Origin: an uncultured Tropicimonas sp.
GTDB lineage: Bacteria > Pseudomonadota > Alphaproteobacteria > Rhodobacterales > Rhodobacteraceae
Length of the DNA: 64,000 nt
NCBI GenBank assembly: GCA_947497945.1
Contig: CANMIP010000029.1
Coordinates: 22,185-86,184 of the forward strand
Reading direction: 5' to 3'
The notes below the pieces were generated by a model that was not told the DNA's origin, did no database searches, and saw only the letters and a list, made by a program, of their open reading frames with translations. Both the position numbers and the translations under genes were made by a program. Shown piece after piece: positions 53,557-63,921 of the stretch. Within the stretch, counting starts at the first letter, position 1. Each line of letters starts with the position of its first letter.

Positions 53557-54429
53557 ATGGCAACAAAAGCTTCCAGAGCTTCAGCCCGATTGATGATCTC
53601 TCCAGCCGTGATCCTGTTGCTCGGCTGGATGATCATTCCTTTGAGCATGACGCTCTATTTCTCGTTCCTGCGCTACAACCTGCTGCAGCCAGGCCCGACA
53701 CCTTTCGTCGGATGGGAGAACTACTACTGGTTCTTCACCGATCCCAGCTTCAGCGCGGCCATGATCAACACCCTCGTCCTCGTGGGCGGGGTGCTGACGA
53801 TCACCACGGTCGGCGGCATCTGCTTCGCGCTGCTGCTGGACCGGCCGATGTTCGGGCAGGGCATCATCCGGATCATGGTCATCGCGCCCTTCTTCGTGAT
53901 GCCGACGGTTTCCGGCCTCGTCTGGAAGAACATGTTCATGAACCCGGTCAACGGGATCTTCGGCCGCATCGCCACCTCCCTCGGCTTCCAGCCGGTCGAT
54001 TTCTTCGGGCAGATCCCGATGGCGTCGATCATCCTGATCGTCTCCTGGATGTGGCTTCCCTTCGCCACGCTGATCCTGCTCACGGCGCTTCAGTCGCTCG
54101 ACCAGGAGCAGCTTGAAGCCGCGGAGATGGACGGCGCGAACTGGCGCAACCGCTTCTGGTTCATCATGCTGCCGCATATGGCGCGCGCCATCACGGTCGT
54201 GATCCTGATCCAGACGATCTTCCTTCTGTCTATCTTCGCCGAGATCCTCGTCACCACGAATGGCGGGCCTGGCGTCGCAACCACCAACCTCACCTACCTG
54301 ATCTATGTCTCGTCGCTGCTGCAATTCGACGTGGGCATCGGCAGCGCCGGTGGTGTGGTCGCAATCATCCTTGCCAATATCGTCGCGCTCTTCCTGATGC
54401 GGATGATCGGCAAGAACCTCGACGCGTAA
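53557..54429 (+). CDS. smoF: Polyol ABC transporter permease (SmoF-like)
   Basis: A 290-residue MalF-type permease with six membrane segments and the EAA loop EQLEAAEMDGANWRNRFWFIMLPHM. It pairs with the SmoG-like protein, whose gene begins 15 bases after its stop. The start at 53557 (MATKASRASARLM) follows GGGAGGGCG. Confidence 0.92.
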   Translation: MATKASRASARLMISPAVILLLGWMIIPLSMTLYFSFLRYNLLQPGPTPFVGWENYYWFFTDPSFSAAMINTLVLVGGVLTITTVGGICFALLLDRPMFGQGIIRIMVIAPFFVMPTVSGLVWKNMFMNPVNGIFGRIATSLGFQPVDFFGQIPMASIILIVSWMWLPFATLILLTALQSLDQEQLEAAEMDGANWRNRFWFIMLPHMARAITVVILIQTIFLLSIFAEILVTTNGGPGVATTNLTYLIYVSSLLQFDVGIGSAGGVVAIILANIVALFLMRMIGKNLDA

Positions 54430-54444
54430 AGGGAGGGAACAGAT

Positions 54445-55278
54445 ATGGCTCGCGCAGTCCCGACACGCACCAAATGGTTCAACACGGCCACCGCCGGAAC
54501 CCTTGGTTTCCTCATGTTCTTCCCGATCCTCTGGATCCTGATCCTCTCGTTCAAGACAGAAGAGGACGCGATCCGGGCGCCGCTGGAAGTCCTCTTCGCC
54601 TCCGACTGGACCACGCAGAGCTACGGCGCGGTCCAGGAACGGTCGGACTATTTCAAGCACTTCATGAACTCGGTCACGATCTCGGTCGGCTCGACGCTTC
54701 TCGGCCTCATCATCGCGATCCCGGCCGCCTGGGCGATGGCCTTCGTGCCGGCCAAGCGGACCAAGGACGTGCTGATGTGGATGCTCTCGACCAAGATGCT
54801 GCCGCCCGTCGGCGTGCTGATCCCGATCTACCTGATCTTCCGGGATTTCGGCCTGCTCGACACCCGCGTCGGCCTGACCTTCGTGCTGATGATGATCAAC
54901 CTCCCGATCATCATCTGGATGCTCTACACCTATTTCAAGGAGATCCCCGGCGAGATCCTTGAGGCGGCACGGATGGACGGGGCAACACTTCGCGAAGAGG
55001 TCATCTATGTGCTGACCCCGATGGCGATCCCCGGCATGGCCTCGACCGTGCTGCTCAACATCATCCTGGCCTGGAACGAAGCCTTCTGGTCGCTCCAGCT
55101 GACGAGCTCCGACGCAGCCCCGCTGACGCAGTTCATCGCCAGCTATTCCAGCCCCGAAGGGCTGTTCTACGCCAAGCTCAGCGCAGCCTCGATCATGGCC
55201 ATCGCGCCGATCCTGATAATGGGCTGGTTCAGCCAGAAACAACTCGTCCGCGGCCTGACCTTCGGCGCGGTGAAGTGA
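54445..55278 (+). CDS. smoG: Polyol ABC transporter permease (SmoG-like)
   Basis: A 277-residue MalG-type permease with six membrane segments and the EAA loop [28 protein letters not shown]. The conserved [18 protein letters not shown] near 210 matches the sorbitol/mannitol transporter group. Ribosome site GGGAGG ahead of the ATG at 54445. Confidence 0.92.
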   Translation: MARAVPTRTKWFNTATAGTLGFLMFFPILWILILSFKTEEDAIRAPLEVLFASDWTTQSYGAVQERSDYFKHFMNSVTISVGSTLLGLIIAIPAAWAMAFVPAKRTKDVLMWMLSTKMLPPVGVLIPIYLIFRDFGLLDTRVGLTFVLMMINLPIIIWMLYTYFKEIPGEILEAARMDGATLREEVIYVLTPMAIPGMASTVLLNIILAWNEAFWSLQLTSSDAAPLTQFIASYSSPEGLFYAKLSAASIMAIAPILIMGWFSQKQLVRGLTFGAVK

Positions 55279-55289
55279 GGACAGAATAC

Positions 55290-56294
<1,005 letters not shown>

Positions 56295-56412
56295 GGGACA
56301 CCCCAAGGGGCGCTGCCCCACTCATCTGCCATTGCTCCGGCGGTCCGCTGATTGGTCCGCCGGTCGCGAAATGCGACCCTACGCGGCCGTGGATCTCCAC
56401 GAGGTAACCAAG

Positions 56413-57432
56413 ATGTCGACGACATTCGCAAAACCGGTCCCGACGATTCAGACCCACCGTATTGCCGGCACCGAAATCCATGAAATCATCCTTCGCAACA
56501 GGGCCGGTGCCCGCGCCTCCATCCTCTCCTGGGGCGCGGTGCTGCGCGACCTCCAGGTCCCGCTGAAGGACGGAACGCTGCGCCGCGTTGTGCTCGGCTA
56601 TGCCGATATCGCGGATTACGAGGCCAACGCGTCCTATCTCGGGACCGTTGTCGGGCGGGTCTGCAACCGGATCGCGCATGGCCGCTTCACGCTGGATGGC
56701 AAGGCCTACCAGCTGCCGGTGAATGGCGATGGCGATGTGCATCTTCATGGCGGTGTGAACGGGTTCACCCGCCGGAACTGGACGGTCCGGGAGGCGGGCG
56801 GCGACCATGTCGTCCTGTCGCTGGTCTCCGCCGATGGCGAGGAAGGCTATCCGGGCGCGGTCTGCGTGACCTGCCGCTACGAGCTGACCGAAGAGAACGG
56901 GCTGCGCATGGAGATCGAGGGGCAGAGCGACGCGCCGACGCTCCTCAACATGACCAATCACAGCTATTTCACCCTGTCCGAGGGGGCGACGGCGGCGGAG
57001 CATTTCCTTGAAGTTGCCTCGGACCTGCACACGCCGGCCGAACCCAACCAGATCCCGACCGGCGAGGTGCTTTCCAGCGCGGGCACGCCCTATGATTTCC
57101 GCGCCGAACGGCCGATCGGCTGCGACTACGAGATAAACTTCGTGCTGCGCGGTCCGCGGGGTTCCGCCCGTCCGGTGGCGCGGTTGATTTCGCCGCATCG
57201 CGACCTGGAAATGGCGGTGATAACGGATCAGCCGGGCTTGCTGTTCTATACCGGCGCCGGGCTGCCCGAAGCGCGGGGTCCGGACGGGCAGATGCACGGA
57301 CCCAGCCTCGGGCTCTGCCTTGAGGCCGCGGGGTTCGCGGATTCGGTGAACAGACCCCATTTCCCATCGCCTGTCCTGAGGCCGGGCGAGACCTATCGCA
57401 ACATCTGCGAATACCGGTTCACGGCGCTCTGA
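56413..57432 (+). CDS. Aldose 1-epimerase (galactose mutarotase)
   Basis: A 339-residue mutarotase. Catalytic residues are recognisable: His in VHLHGGVNGF (near 90), His in LNMTNHSYFTLSE (near 180) and Glu in LGLCLEAAGFADS (near 305). It interconverts anomers of aldoses. Placed within the polyol arm, it suggests that free sugars also pass through this locus. Start at 56413 (MSTTFAKPV) is preferred; the preceding in-frame ATG at 56371 lacks a ribosome site. Confidence 0.9.
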   Translation: MSTTFAKPVPTIQTHRIAGTEIHEIILRNRAGARASILSWGAVLRDLQVPLKDGTLRRVVLGYADIADYEANASYLGTVVGRVCNRIAHGRFTLDGKAYQLPVNGDGDVHLHGGVNGFTRRNWTVREAGGDHVVLSLVSADGEEGYPGAVCVTCRYELTEENGLRMEIEGQSDAPTLLNMTNHSYFTLSEGATAAEHFLEVASDLHTPAEPNQIPTGEVLSSAGTPYDFRAERPIGCDYEINFVLRGPRGSARPVARLISPHRDLEMAVITDQPGLLFYTGAGLPEARGPDGQMHGPSLGLCLEAAGFADSVNRPHFPSPVLRPGETYRNICEYRFTAL

Positions 57433-57484
57433 CGCCGGAAGCAACGCTCGCCGCGGGCGAGACTTGATCAAAACGGAGAAGACC

Positions 57485-58258
57485 ATGAAGCGTCTTGAAG
57501 GAAAATCAGCCCTCATCACCGGCTCTGCGCGCGGCATCGGCAAGGGCTTTGCCGAAGCCTATATCCGCGAAGGCGCCACCGTCGCCATCGGCGATATCAA
57601 CATGGAAGCCGCCGAGGCGACGGCGAAGGAGCTGGGCGCGGGCGCCTATGCGGTGCATCTCGATGTTACGAAGCAGGAAAGCATCGACGCCGCCATCGAG
57701 GCGGTGGTCGCGAAGGCGGGCAAGCTCGACATCCTCGTCAACAATGCCGCCGTCTTCGACGCCGACAATATCGTCGACATCACCCGCAAGAGCTATGACA
57801 CGCTCTACGCGATCAACGTCGCCGGCACGCTCTTCACCATGCAGGCTGCGGCGCGGCAGATGATCAAGCAGGGCCATGGCGGCAAGATCATCAACATGGC
57901 CAGCCAGGCCGGGCGGCGCGGCGAGAGCCTCGTGGCGATCTATTGCTCAACCAAGGCGGCGGTGATCTCGCTGACGCAATCGGCCGGTCTCAACCTGATC
58001 CAGCACGGGATCAACGTGAACGCGATTGCGCCGGGTGTGGTCGATGGCGAGCATTGGGTCGGCGTGGACAAGGTGTTCGCCCGTCTCGAAGGCAAGAAAC
58101 CGGGCGAAAAGCGCGCCGAGGTCGAGGCCGGCGTGCCGGCCGGGCGCTTTGCGACCCCCGACGACATGGCGGGCATGGCGATCTTCCTCGCTTCCCCGGA
58201 ATCCGACTACATCCTGTCTCAGACGTATAACGTCGATGGCGGCCAGTGGATGAGCTGA
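57485..58258 (+). CDS. smoS: Sorbitol/galactitol dehydrogenase, SDR family (SmoS-like)
   Basis: A 257-residue SDR with NAD site TGSARGIGKGF (12-22), NNAAVF, Ser in NMASQAGRRG and YCSTKAAV (Tyr-x3-Lys). It matches the Rhodobacter sorbitol (glucitol) dehydrogenase SmoS, which makes fructose from sorbitol and also oxidises galactitol to tagatose. The stop overlaps the mtlK start by one base (TGATG). GGAGAAGACC lies before the ATG at 57485. Confidence 0.93.
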   Translation: MKRLEGKSALITGSARGIGKGFAEAYIREGATVAIGDINMEAAEATAKELGAGAYAVHLDVTKQESIDAAIEAVVAKAGKLDILVNNAAVFDADNIVDITRKSYDTLYAINVAGTLFTMQAAARQMIKQGHGGKIINMASQAGRRGESLVAIYCSTKAAVISLTQSAGLNLIQHGINVNAIAPGVVDGEHWVGVDKVFARLEGKKPGEKRAEVEAGVPAGRFATPDDMAGMAIFLASPESDYILSQTYNVDGGQWMS

Positions 58259-59727
58259 TGAAACTGAACGCGCAAACCCTCACGCAGCTTGACCCGCGCA
58301 TCGCGGTCCCGAGCTATGATCGGTCCCAGCTCAAGCCGGGCATCCTGCATATCGGGCTGGGCAATTTCCACCGTGCCCACCAGGCCTTCTATCTCAACCG
58401 GCTGCTCAATGCCGGCGGCTCCCCCGACTGGGGCATCCTCGGCGCCGGCGTCATGCCGACCGATGCCGCCATGTGCGCCGATCTCGAAGCGCAGGACTTC
58501 CTCTACTCGGTGACCGAGCAGGGCGCCGGCACGCAGAGCGCGATGGTCTCCGGCGTGATGTGCGGCTTCCTGCCGGTCGAGGAAGGCCATGGGCCGATCA
58601 TCGAGGCGATGCAGGATCCCGATGTTCGGATCGTCTCGCTGACCGTGACCGAAGGCGGCTATTACGTCTCGGCCGAGACCGGCGGCTTCAACCCCGAGAG
58701 CCCGGACATCCTTGCCGATATCGCCAGCCCGGCCGCGCCGAAAACGGTCTTCGGCGCCATCGTTGCCGGGCTGAAGGCGCGGCGCGATGCCGGCATGGTG
58801 CCGTTCACGGTCATGTCCTGTGACAACCTCCCCCATAACGGCAATGTCACCCGCTCCGCCGTGGTCGGCGTGGCGCGCGGGCAGGATGCAGCCCTCGCAG
58901 AGTGGATCGAGGCCAATGTCGCCTTCCCCAACGCGATGGTGGACCGGATCACCCCGGCCACGACGCCGGAACGCGCCGCCGGTCTCGCCGAGGAATACGG
59001 GCTGGAAGATTCCCGTCCCGTCTTCTGCGAGCCTTTCCTGCAATGGGTGCTGGAGGACAATTTCACCGCCGGCCGCCCGGACCTGGAATCGGTTGGCGTG
59101 CAGATCGTCGAGGACGTGACACCCTATGAGCATATGAAGATCCGCATGCTCAATGGCGGCCACGCGATCATCGCCTATTCCTCGGCGCTGCTAGGGCTGA
59201 CCTATGCCCATGAAGCGATGGCGCATCCGCTGGTTTCGGCCTTCTTCGACAAGATCGAACGGGAGGAGATCTACAACGTGGTGGAGCCGGTGCCCGGGGC
59301 GACCCAGCCGGAATATCACGCCGCGCTGCAGGAGCGTTTCGCCAACCCGGCGATCCGCGACACGATCGAGCGGCTCTGCTTTGACGGCTCCAACCGGCAG
59401 CCGAAATTCATCGTGCCCTCCGTGGCCGAGAATCTCGAACAGGGGCGTCCCGTGCCCGGCCTTGCGCTGGAAAGCGCGCTCTGGTGCCGCTACTGCTTCG
59501 GCGAGGGCGAACAGCACCAGGAGATCGCCGCGAACGACCCGGCCTGGGAGCGCTTGACCGGGCTGGCTCGCGAGGCCCGCGACCGGCCGGACGCCTGGTT
59601 GGAAATGCGCGATATCTATGGCGATCTCGGCCAGAAGCCCGAATTCCGGGATGCCTTCGCCGCGGCGCTCGAGAGCCTCTGGAGCAAGGGCTGCGAATCC
59701 ACGCTGAAAGCCTATCTCGACTCCTGA
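58258..59727 (+). CDS. mtlK: Mannitol dehydrogenase family protein (long-chain polyol dehydrogenase)
   Basis: A 489-residue polyol-specific long-chain dehydrogenase with the NAD site LHIGLGNFHRAHQAFYLNRLL (34-55) and the catalytic signature KIRMLNGGHAIIAYSSAL (Lys, Asn, His) near 295. It oxidises mannitol to fructose or arabitol to xylulose without metal. Start at 58258 is fixed by the one-base overlap with the SDR stop. Confidence 0.93.
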   Translation: MKLNAQTLTQLDPRIAVPSYDRSQLKPGILHIGLGNFHRAHQAFYLNRLLNAGGSPDWGILGAGVMPTDAAMCADLEAQDFLYSVTEQGAGTQSAMVSGVMCGFLPVEEGHGPIIEAMQDPDVRIVSLTVTEGGYYVSAETGGFNPESPDILADIASPAAPKTVFGAIVAGLKARRDAGMVPFTVMSCDNLPHNGNVTRSAVVGVARGQDAALAEWIEANVAFPNAMVDRITPATTPERAAGLAEEYGLEDSRPVFCEPFLQWVLEDNFTAGRPDLESVGVQIVEDVTPYEHMKIRMLNGGHAIIAYSSALLGLTYAHEAMAHPLVSAFFDKIEREEIYNVVEPVPGATQPEYHAALQERFANPAIRDTIERLCFDGSNRQPKFIVPSVAENLEQGRPVPGLALESALWCRYCFGEGEQHQEIAANDPAWERLTGLAREARDRPDAWLEMRDIYGDLGQKPEFRDAFAAALESLWSKGCESTLKAYLDS

Positions 59728-59733
59728 CAAAGC

Positions 59734-59757
59734 CGCCGCCGGAGCGCTCTGGCGGCG
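59734..59757 (+). terminator. Hairpin between mtlK and the zinc dehydrogenase gene
   Basis: An inverted repeat CGCCGCCGGAGC/GCTCTGGCGGCG (one G-T pair) lies seven bases past the mtlK stop and is followed by TCTTCCCC. It could attenuate expression of the last gene. Confidence 0.5.
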
Positions 59758-59794
59758 TCTTCCCCCTCCCCCCCTGAACAGTGGAAACAATGAC

Positions 59795-60784
59795 ATGAAG
59801 GCAGTTGTCTACGACGCCCTGGGATCCGTCATCTTCTCCGAAATCGAAATCCCGAAACCGGCCGCCGGCGAAGTGCTTGTCCAGGTCAAGGCCAGCGGTG
59901 TCTGTCACACCGATATCGACGTTTTGCACGGCCGCTACGGCACCCCCGATTTCCCGCTCGTGCCCGGCCATGAATATGCCGGTACGGTCGAGGAGGTTGG
60001 GACAGGCGTGACGAATTTCGCCCCGGGCGACCGGGTCGTGATCGATCCGAACCTGAGCTGCGGTCACTGCCGCGCCTGCAAGAAGGGTCTGGCCAATCTC
60101 TGCGAGACCCTTGGCGCTTATGGCGTCTCCACCAATGGCGGCTTCGCGGAGTTCAGTGTCGTCAAGGCCGAGAACCTCGTTGCCATTGGCGACATGCCCT
60201 TCGACATGGCCGCGCTGGCCGAGCCGATGGGCTGTGTGCTCAACGGTGTCGAGGTGATCGGCACCGAGGGTGTCGAGCGGGCGCTGGTGATTGGCGCCGG
60301 GCCGATCGGGTTGCTGATGGCGATGGCGTTGAAGACGCGCGGTGTGGCGGAAATCGGTCTCGTCGATCTCGCGCCGCACCGGCTGGAGCTGGCCGAGTCC
60401 TTTGGCTTCACGCCCTATGCCTCCGGCTCCTCCGAGCTGGCCGCGCTCGAACAGCAGATGGATCTCAGCGTTGACGCAACCGGCGTGCCCGCCGTCGCCG
60501 CGACCCTGCCGGGCTACACGGCCAATGGCGGCAAGGTGCTCTATTTCGGCGTCTGCCCGCCGGATGCGCGGATCGAGATCTCGCCCTTCGAGGTCTTCCG
60601 CCGTCAGCTGACCATCGCTGGCGCGCACTCGCTGAACCACAATATCGCCGATGCCGTCGAGGCGTTGAAGGCGACCGGGCCGGATGTCACCCGGCTGGTC
60701 TCGCATCGCCTGCCGCTGGAGGAGATCCCGAAGGTCCTGCTCAAGCAGGGACCGGAAGGCACGCTCAAGGTTCAGTCAGCCTGA
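59795..60784 (+). CDS. Zinc-dependent medium-chain alcohol/polyol dehydrogenase
   Basis: A 329-residue MDR enzyme. Catalytic zinc ligands are Cys and His in GVCHTDIDVLHG (about 37) and GHEYAG (about 59). The structural zinc lobe CGHCRACKKGLANLC (about 89-103) and NAD site VIGAGPIGLLMAMALK follow. It resembles D-arabinitol or altritol dehydrogenases of polyol operons. Last gene of the plus-strand arm; convergent with the MFS gene. Confidence 0.88.
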   Translation: MKAVVYDALGSVIFSEIEIPKPAAGEVLVQVKASGVCHTDIDVLHGRYGTPDFPLVPGHEYAGTVEEVGTGVTNFAPGDRVVIDPNLSCGHCRACKKGLANLCETLGAYGVSTNGGFAEFSVVKAENLVAIGDMPFDMAALAEPMGCVLNGVEVIGTEGVERALVIGAGPIGLLMAMALKTRGVAEIGLVDLAPHRLELAESFGFTPYASGSSELAALEQQMDLSVDATGVPAVAATLPGYTANGGKVLYFGVCPPDARIEISPFEVFRRQLTIAGAHSLNHNIADAVEALKATGPDVTRLVSHRLPLEEIPKVLLKQGPEGTLKVQSA

Positions 60785-61041
60785 CGGCAAGGAGATCGTC
60801 CGGGGATCGGACGGGGCGCGCAGGGCCGATGGCGACATCGGAGCTGGGCGCGCCTGCGGCGTGCGGGCCAATACAAGCCGGCTCAGCGCTTGCCCGCTCC
60901 GGCGAGCTGGCGCTTTGTGACTCTCATGGTAGGCTTTGATCTTCGGCGGCTTTGGCCGAAAGAGGGTGCAGGCCCCGTATGTGCGGCCCCACCCCAGGGG
61001 CAGGCGCTGGCCCGGCTCCCAAACCCGCAGCCGGACCGTTA

Positions 61042-62241
61042 TCACCTGCTGCGCTGCGGAAAAAGCCGGTGCGCGAGGTAGAGTCCGGCTGTAACCAGTC
61101 CGAACAAGGCCATGTTGAGATTGATTGCGGAGGTTGTGCCGTCGAAGAGCGAGGAGGCGATCCAGGCGCCGAGCGCGCCAGCGACCATCTGCATTGCTCC
61201 CATGAGCGAGGCCGCAAAGCCCGGCATGTCGGCCGCGGGCTCCATCGCCGCGGCGATGGCGGTGGGGTAGATCATGCCGAAGGCGAGCACGTAGAGACAG
61301 ATCGCGGCCCAGAAGAGCTGCAGCCCCGGCGCGGTGAAGGCCAGCACGAGGTGGAGCGCCCCGGCCAGCGCAAGCGTCGAAAAACCGACCAGGCCAACGA
61401 ATTCCAGGCTCTTGTGCTTGAGCATCTGGCCGGCCAGCAGCGCGCCGCCGGTATTGATCAGCGCGGCGATTGCGAAGAGCGGGCCGAAGGCTTCCGGCGC
61501 AACGCCGAAACTGGCCTCCACCGTGATCGCACCAACCGCGCCGAGCGCGACATAGCCGGCAAAGGTCAGGCTGCCGCAGGCCATCGGCGCAAGAAAATCC
61601 CGCGTGCCGAAGAGGCGCCGGGCGGCGCTGACGAGAAAGCTGAGGGAGAAGCGCTCCGGGCGGCGGTTGGTGTCGACCTCGCCGAGCGCGAAGATCGTAT
61701 AGGCGAGGAAACCCAGCCCCAGAAGCGACAGGACGCCGAAGATTGCCCGCCAAGAGAACAGGACCAGCATGCCGGAGCCGACCACCGGCGCCAGCATCGT
61801 GGCCACCGACAGGATCGCGCCGAGGACGGTCATCATCCGCGCCGCCTCGCTGCCCGAGGAGACATCGCGCACCATTGCCCGGGCGATGACCGGCGTACCG
61901 CCCATGAGCCCCTGGACGAAGCGGGCGACGATCAGGACCTGGAAGCTCGGCGCAAGCGCGCAGGCGAGGCTGGCCAGTGAAAAGCCGGCAAGCGTCAGCT
62001 TCAGCGCCAGCTTGCGGCCGAACGCGTCCGAGAACAGCCCCCAGAACAACTGACCGATCGCGTAGGCGAGGAAATAGATCCCGACCAGCATCGCGCCCAT
62101 GCGCTCGTCCAGCCCGAAGGCGCGGGCGACAACGCCGGTCGCGGGCAGCACGATATCGACCGACATCGCGGTCAGCGCTGTGATCCCGCCCATGAAAATC
62201 ACGGTGTCGGTGCGCGAGAAGGGCGAGGCGGATCTGGACAT
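61042..62241 (-). CDS. MFS drug-resistance transporter, Bcr/CflA family
   Basis: A 399-residue membrane protein with twelve hydrophobic segments and Bcr/CflA traits: DIVLPATGVVARAFGLDERMGAMLVGIYFLAYAIGQLFWGLFSDAFGRKLALK (motif A) and RFVQGLMGGTPVIARAMVRD (motif C-like). It probably exports drugs or small metabolites by proton antiport. The start at 62241 (MSRSASPFSRTD) is chosen over a GTG ten codons upstream. Confidence 0.9.
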   Translation of the reverse strand: MSRSASPFSRTDTVIFMGGITALTAMSVDIVLPATGVVARAFGLDERMGAMLVGIYFLAYAIGQLFWGLFSDAFGRKLALKLTLAGFSLASLACALAPSFQVLIVARFVQGLMGGTPVIARAMVRDVSSGSEAARMMTVLGAILSVATMLAPVVGSGMLVLFSWRAIFGVLSLLGLGFLAYTIFALGEVDTNRRPERFSLSFLVSAARRLFGTRDFLAPMACGSLTFAGYVALGAVGAITVEASFGVAPEAFGPLFAIAALINTGGALLAGQMLKHKSLEFVGLVGFSTLALAGALHLVLAFTAPGLQLFWAAICLYVLAFGMIYPTAIAAAMEPAADMPGFAASLMGAMQMVAGALGAWIASSLFDGTTSAINLNMALFGLVTAGLYLAHRLFPQRSR

Positions 62242-62271
62242 GAAGGCGCTTTCGGCAAGGAAGACTCGCAA

Positions 62272-62584
62272 CCGTTAGCGTCAGATCTCTGGTTCGGCCA
62301 GCGACATTCTGCGTGCCGAACCGTCGCGGTCGTCGCTGGCGACGTGGTGATGAAGGCGATCTGGCGGCTGAATGTCGAGACCACGGAAGGGTTCCTGGCG
62401 AAACCCGATGCGTCAACTGGCCAGGGCGGCTGGGCAGGCCAGCTGCGCGCGAGTATGGCCCCGGCCGGCGGGGCCGCGAGCGAGTGACATCTTGCAGCGC
62501 TCGACATCGGGACGCCCCTTTGCGTGAGATGGGACCACAAAGCAGCGGGCGCGCCTTTTGCGCAGCCTACGCAAGTGATTTGAT
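62272..62584. other. Intergenic region upstream of the decayed dipeptidase gene
   Basis: 313 bases without a supported gene. A plus-strand frame reads through about 62287-62487 with a 45-codon tail from the ATG at 62350, but it has no ribosome site and no recognisable family; it may be debris of a lost gene. Confidence 0.4.
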
Positions 62585-63121
62585 ATGAAACGTCACTTTC
62601 GGACAGGCTTTGCAATGAGTACCTGCCTGTTTGGCGCGGCGTTCGCGAGCGAGGAAAGCAAGAGCAGGAAGACCTCGGAGGAGGCGCGGCAATTCGTTCA
62701 GGACACGACCATGATCGCGATGCTGGCCGGCCCTTAGCGCACCGGCTGGATCGACTGCGCGCAGTTGCACAGATGTTTCGACGGGGCGCGGGAGAACGGG
62801 ATCACCGGACACGAGAGGACACTCGCCGCCGCCGACATGTTCTCGACAGAGCTCGTGGTCGATTTCGCCTCCGCGAATGCAAGCAAGTATGACGATGGCG
62901 GCTCCATGATCGACGCGTTCAACGAGGGCGCGACCGGCAATGGCGAGTTGGCAAAGATCCTCGCCGCGATCACCGACGATATCTGGGCGCGCGGCTGCAG
63001 CAACGAGGACCTCGCCAGGATCCATGGCGGCACTAGGATGCGCGTCTTTGCCCAGGTCTGGGACGGGAAAGCGCCGGAACGGTTCCTGAAGGAATTCCCC
63101 GAACGCCTTCGGTCGCGGTAA
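62585..63121 (+). pseudogene. Decayed membrane dipeptidase (M19 family) gene, nonsense mutation plus internal deletion
   Basis: The frame starts with a signal peptide (MKRHFRTGFAMSTCLFGAAFAS) and continues EEARQFVQDTTMIAMLAGP, then meets TAG at 62735, where related dipeptidases have Trp (DMLAGPWTGW). Behind the stop the same frame goes on (RTGWIDCAQLH...ENGITGHERTLAAA) and joins directly to the C-terminal part (DMFSTELVVDF...GNGELAKILAAITDDIWARGCSNEDLARIHGGTRMRVFAQ). The last stretch is the M19 end motif (YSxEDIxKIxGGNxxRV). About 200 residues of the catalytic barrel with all later metal ligands are missing. A non-functional remnant. Confidence 0.65.
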
Positions 63122-63484
63122 GAATTGTGCAATGGGTTCTTCACCCGTTGATCGATGCGCTCATGCCCTCCCGCGAAAAAGATCCATCGCCAAGGTAGGT
63201 GTTGTCCTTGAAAGGCCAAGTATTTCTGCTTGTCCCGCTGTTCTTCGCCTCCGCTCTCCAGGCGCGGCGTCGCGGGCTTTTCGGGCCGTTTTCTGGCCCG
63301 GCGATGCTCATCCAGGCGGACGGGCTGATCGATCTGCAAGCGCGCGCTGTCCTGGGCGCCAATCGCGCAGAACCCGCGTCTCGCGTTCCGGATGGTCATG
63401 GCTGTTCGGCGGGCGCAGTCCTTTGCTCAGTGCGCGGCCGCATCAATTTCGGACGGGGGAAGGTCGCGCCCTGGATTGCTGCCG
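63122..63484. other. Region between the decayed dipeptidase and the DUF1992 gene
   Basis: 363 bases with no supported gene. Short overlapping frames on both strands have no ribosome sites and no recognisable motifs. Probably further decay or untranslated sequence. Confidence 0.4.
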
Positions 63485-63811
63485 TCAGGCAAAGAACTTT
63501 CGCCGCGCCTCTGCTTCCATTGCGTGGCGCATTTGGACCTCCGACAGCTCCGTCATCAGCGCCTTGCGCGCGACGGGGTCTTCGGTTCCGGCCAGCGCTT
63601 CGCGCAGCGCGTCCATTTTCTTCTTCAGCTCGATCTCGCGGGGCAGGGCGCCGGCCTCTGCCATGATGCGGTGCCCGACCCCGGTGCCGCTGTCGATCAG
63701 CGCCGCTTCGGGCCGGTCGGGCAGGGGCTTGCCTTCGCCTTCGAGCCGCTCAAGCGTGCCGTCCCGCGTCGCCTTGAGCATCCGTCTTTCGGCGATCTTG
63801 TCCCACCGCAT
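63485..63811 (-). CDS. DUF1992 (DnaJ-C28 conserved domain) protein
   Basis: A 108-residue protein of the DUF1992 family: MRWDKIAERRMLKATRDGTLERLEGEGKPLPDRP is the conserved N-terminal motif (family members read ...IAEERIREAxxxGxFDNLxGxGKPL). It is the domain shared with the eukaryotic DNAJC28 protein; no J-domain is present. Mostly charged and helical, cytoplasmic, function unknown. Confidence 0.85.
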   Translation of the reverse strand: MRWDKIAERRMLKATRDGTLERLEGEGKPLPDRPEAALIDSGTGVGHRIMAEAGALPREIELKKKMDALREALAGTEDPVARKALMTELSEVQMRHAMEAEARRKFFA

Positions 63812-63876
63812 TGCAGCGCTCCCTGGTTGGGCTTCGATGGATCAAGGATAGGCAGGGGGAGGTCCGAAAACAAGGA

Positions 63877-63894
63877 AGCCGCCCGAAGGCGGCT
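63877..63894 (-). terminator. Terminator after the right-edge SDR gene
   Basis: A 7-bp stem AGCCGCC/GGCGGCT with a CGAA loop lies 28 bases after the stop at 63922; TTCCTTGTTTT follows on the minus strand. Confidence 0.75.
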
Positions 63895-63921
63895 CCCGTT
63901 TTCCTGCGTGATCCGGAAGGA

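Noticed and set aside
53581..55242. Minus-strand 553-codon frame opposite the smoF and smoG genes
   Set aside because: Asp/Arg/His-rich shadow of two membrane-protein genes; no motif.
60942..60960. Short TTCGGC/GCCGAA hairpin between the zinc dehydrogenase and MFS genes
   Set aside because: Only six pairs and no U tract on either strand; too weak to call a terminator.
60776..62416. Minus-strand 546-codon frame overlapping the MFS gene in another phase
   Set aside because: The twelve-segment MFS protein in the other frame explains the region.
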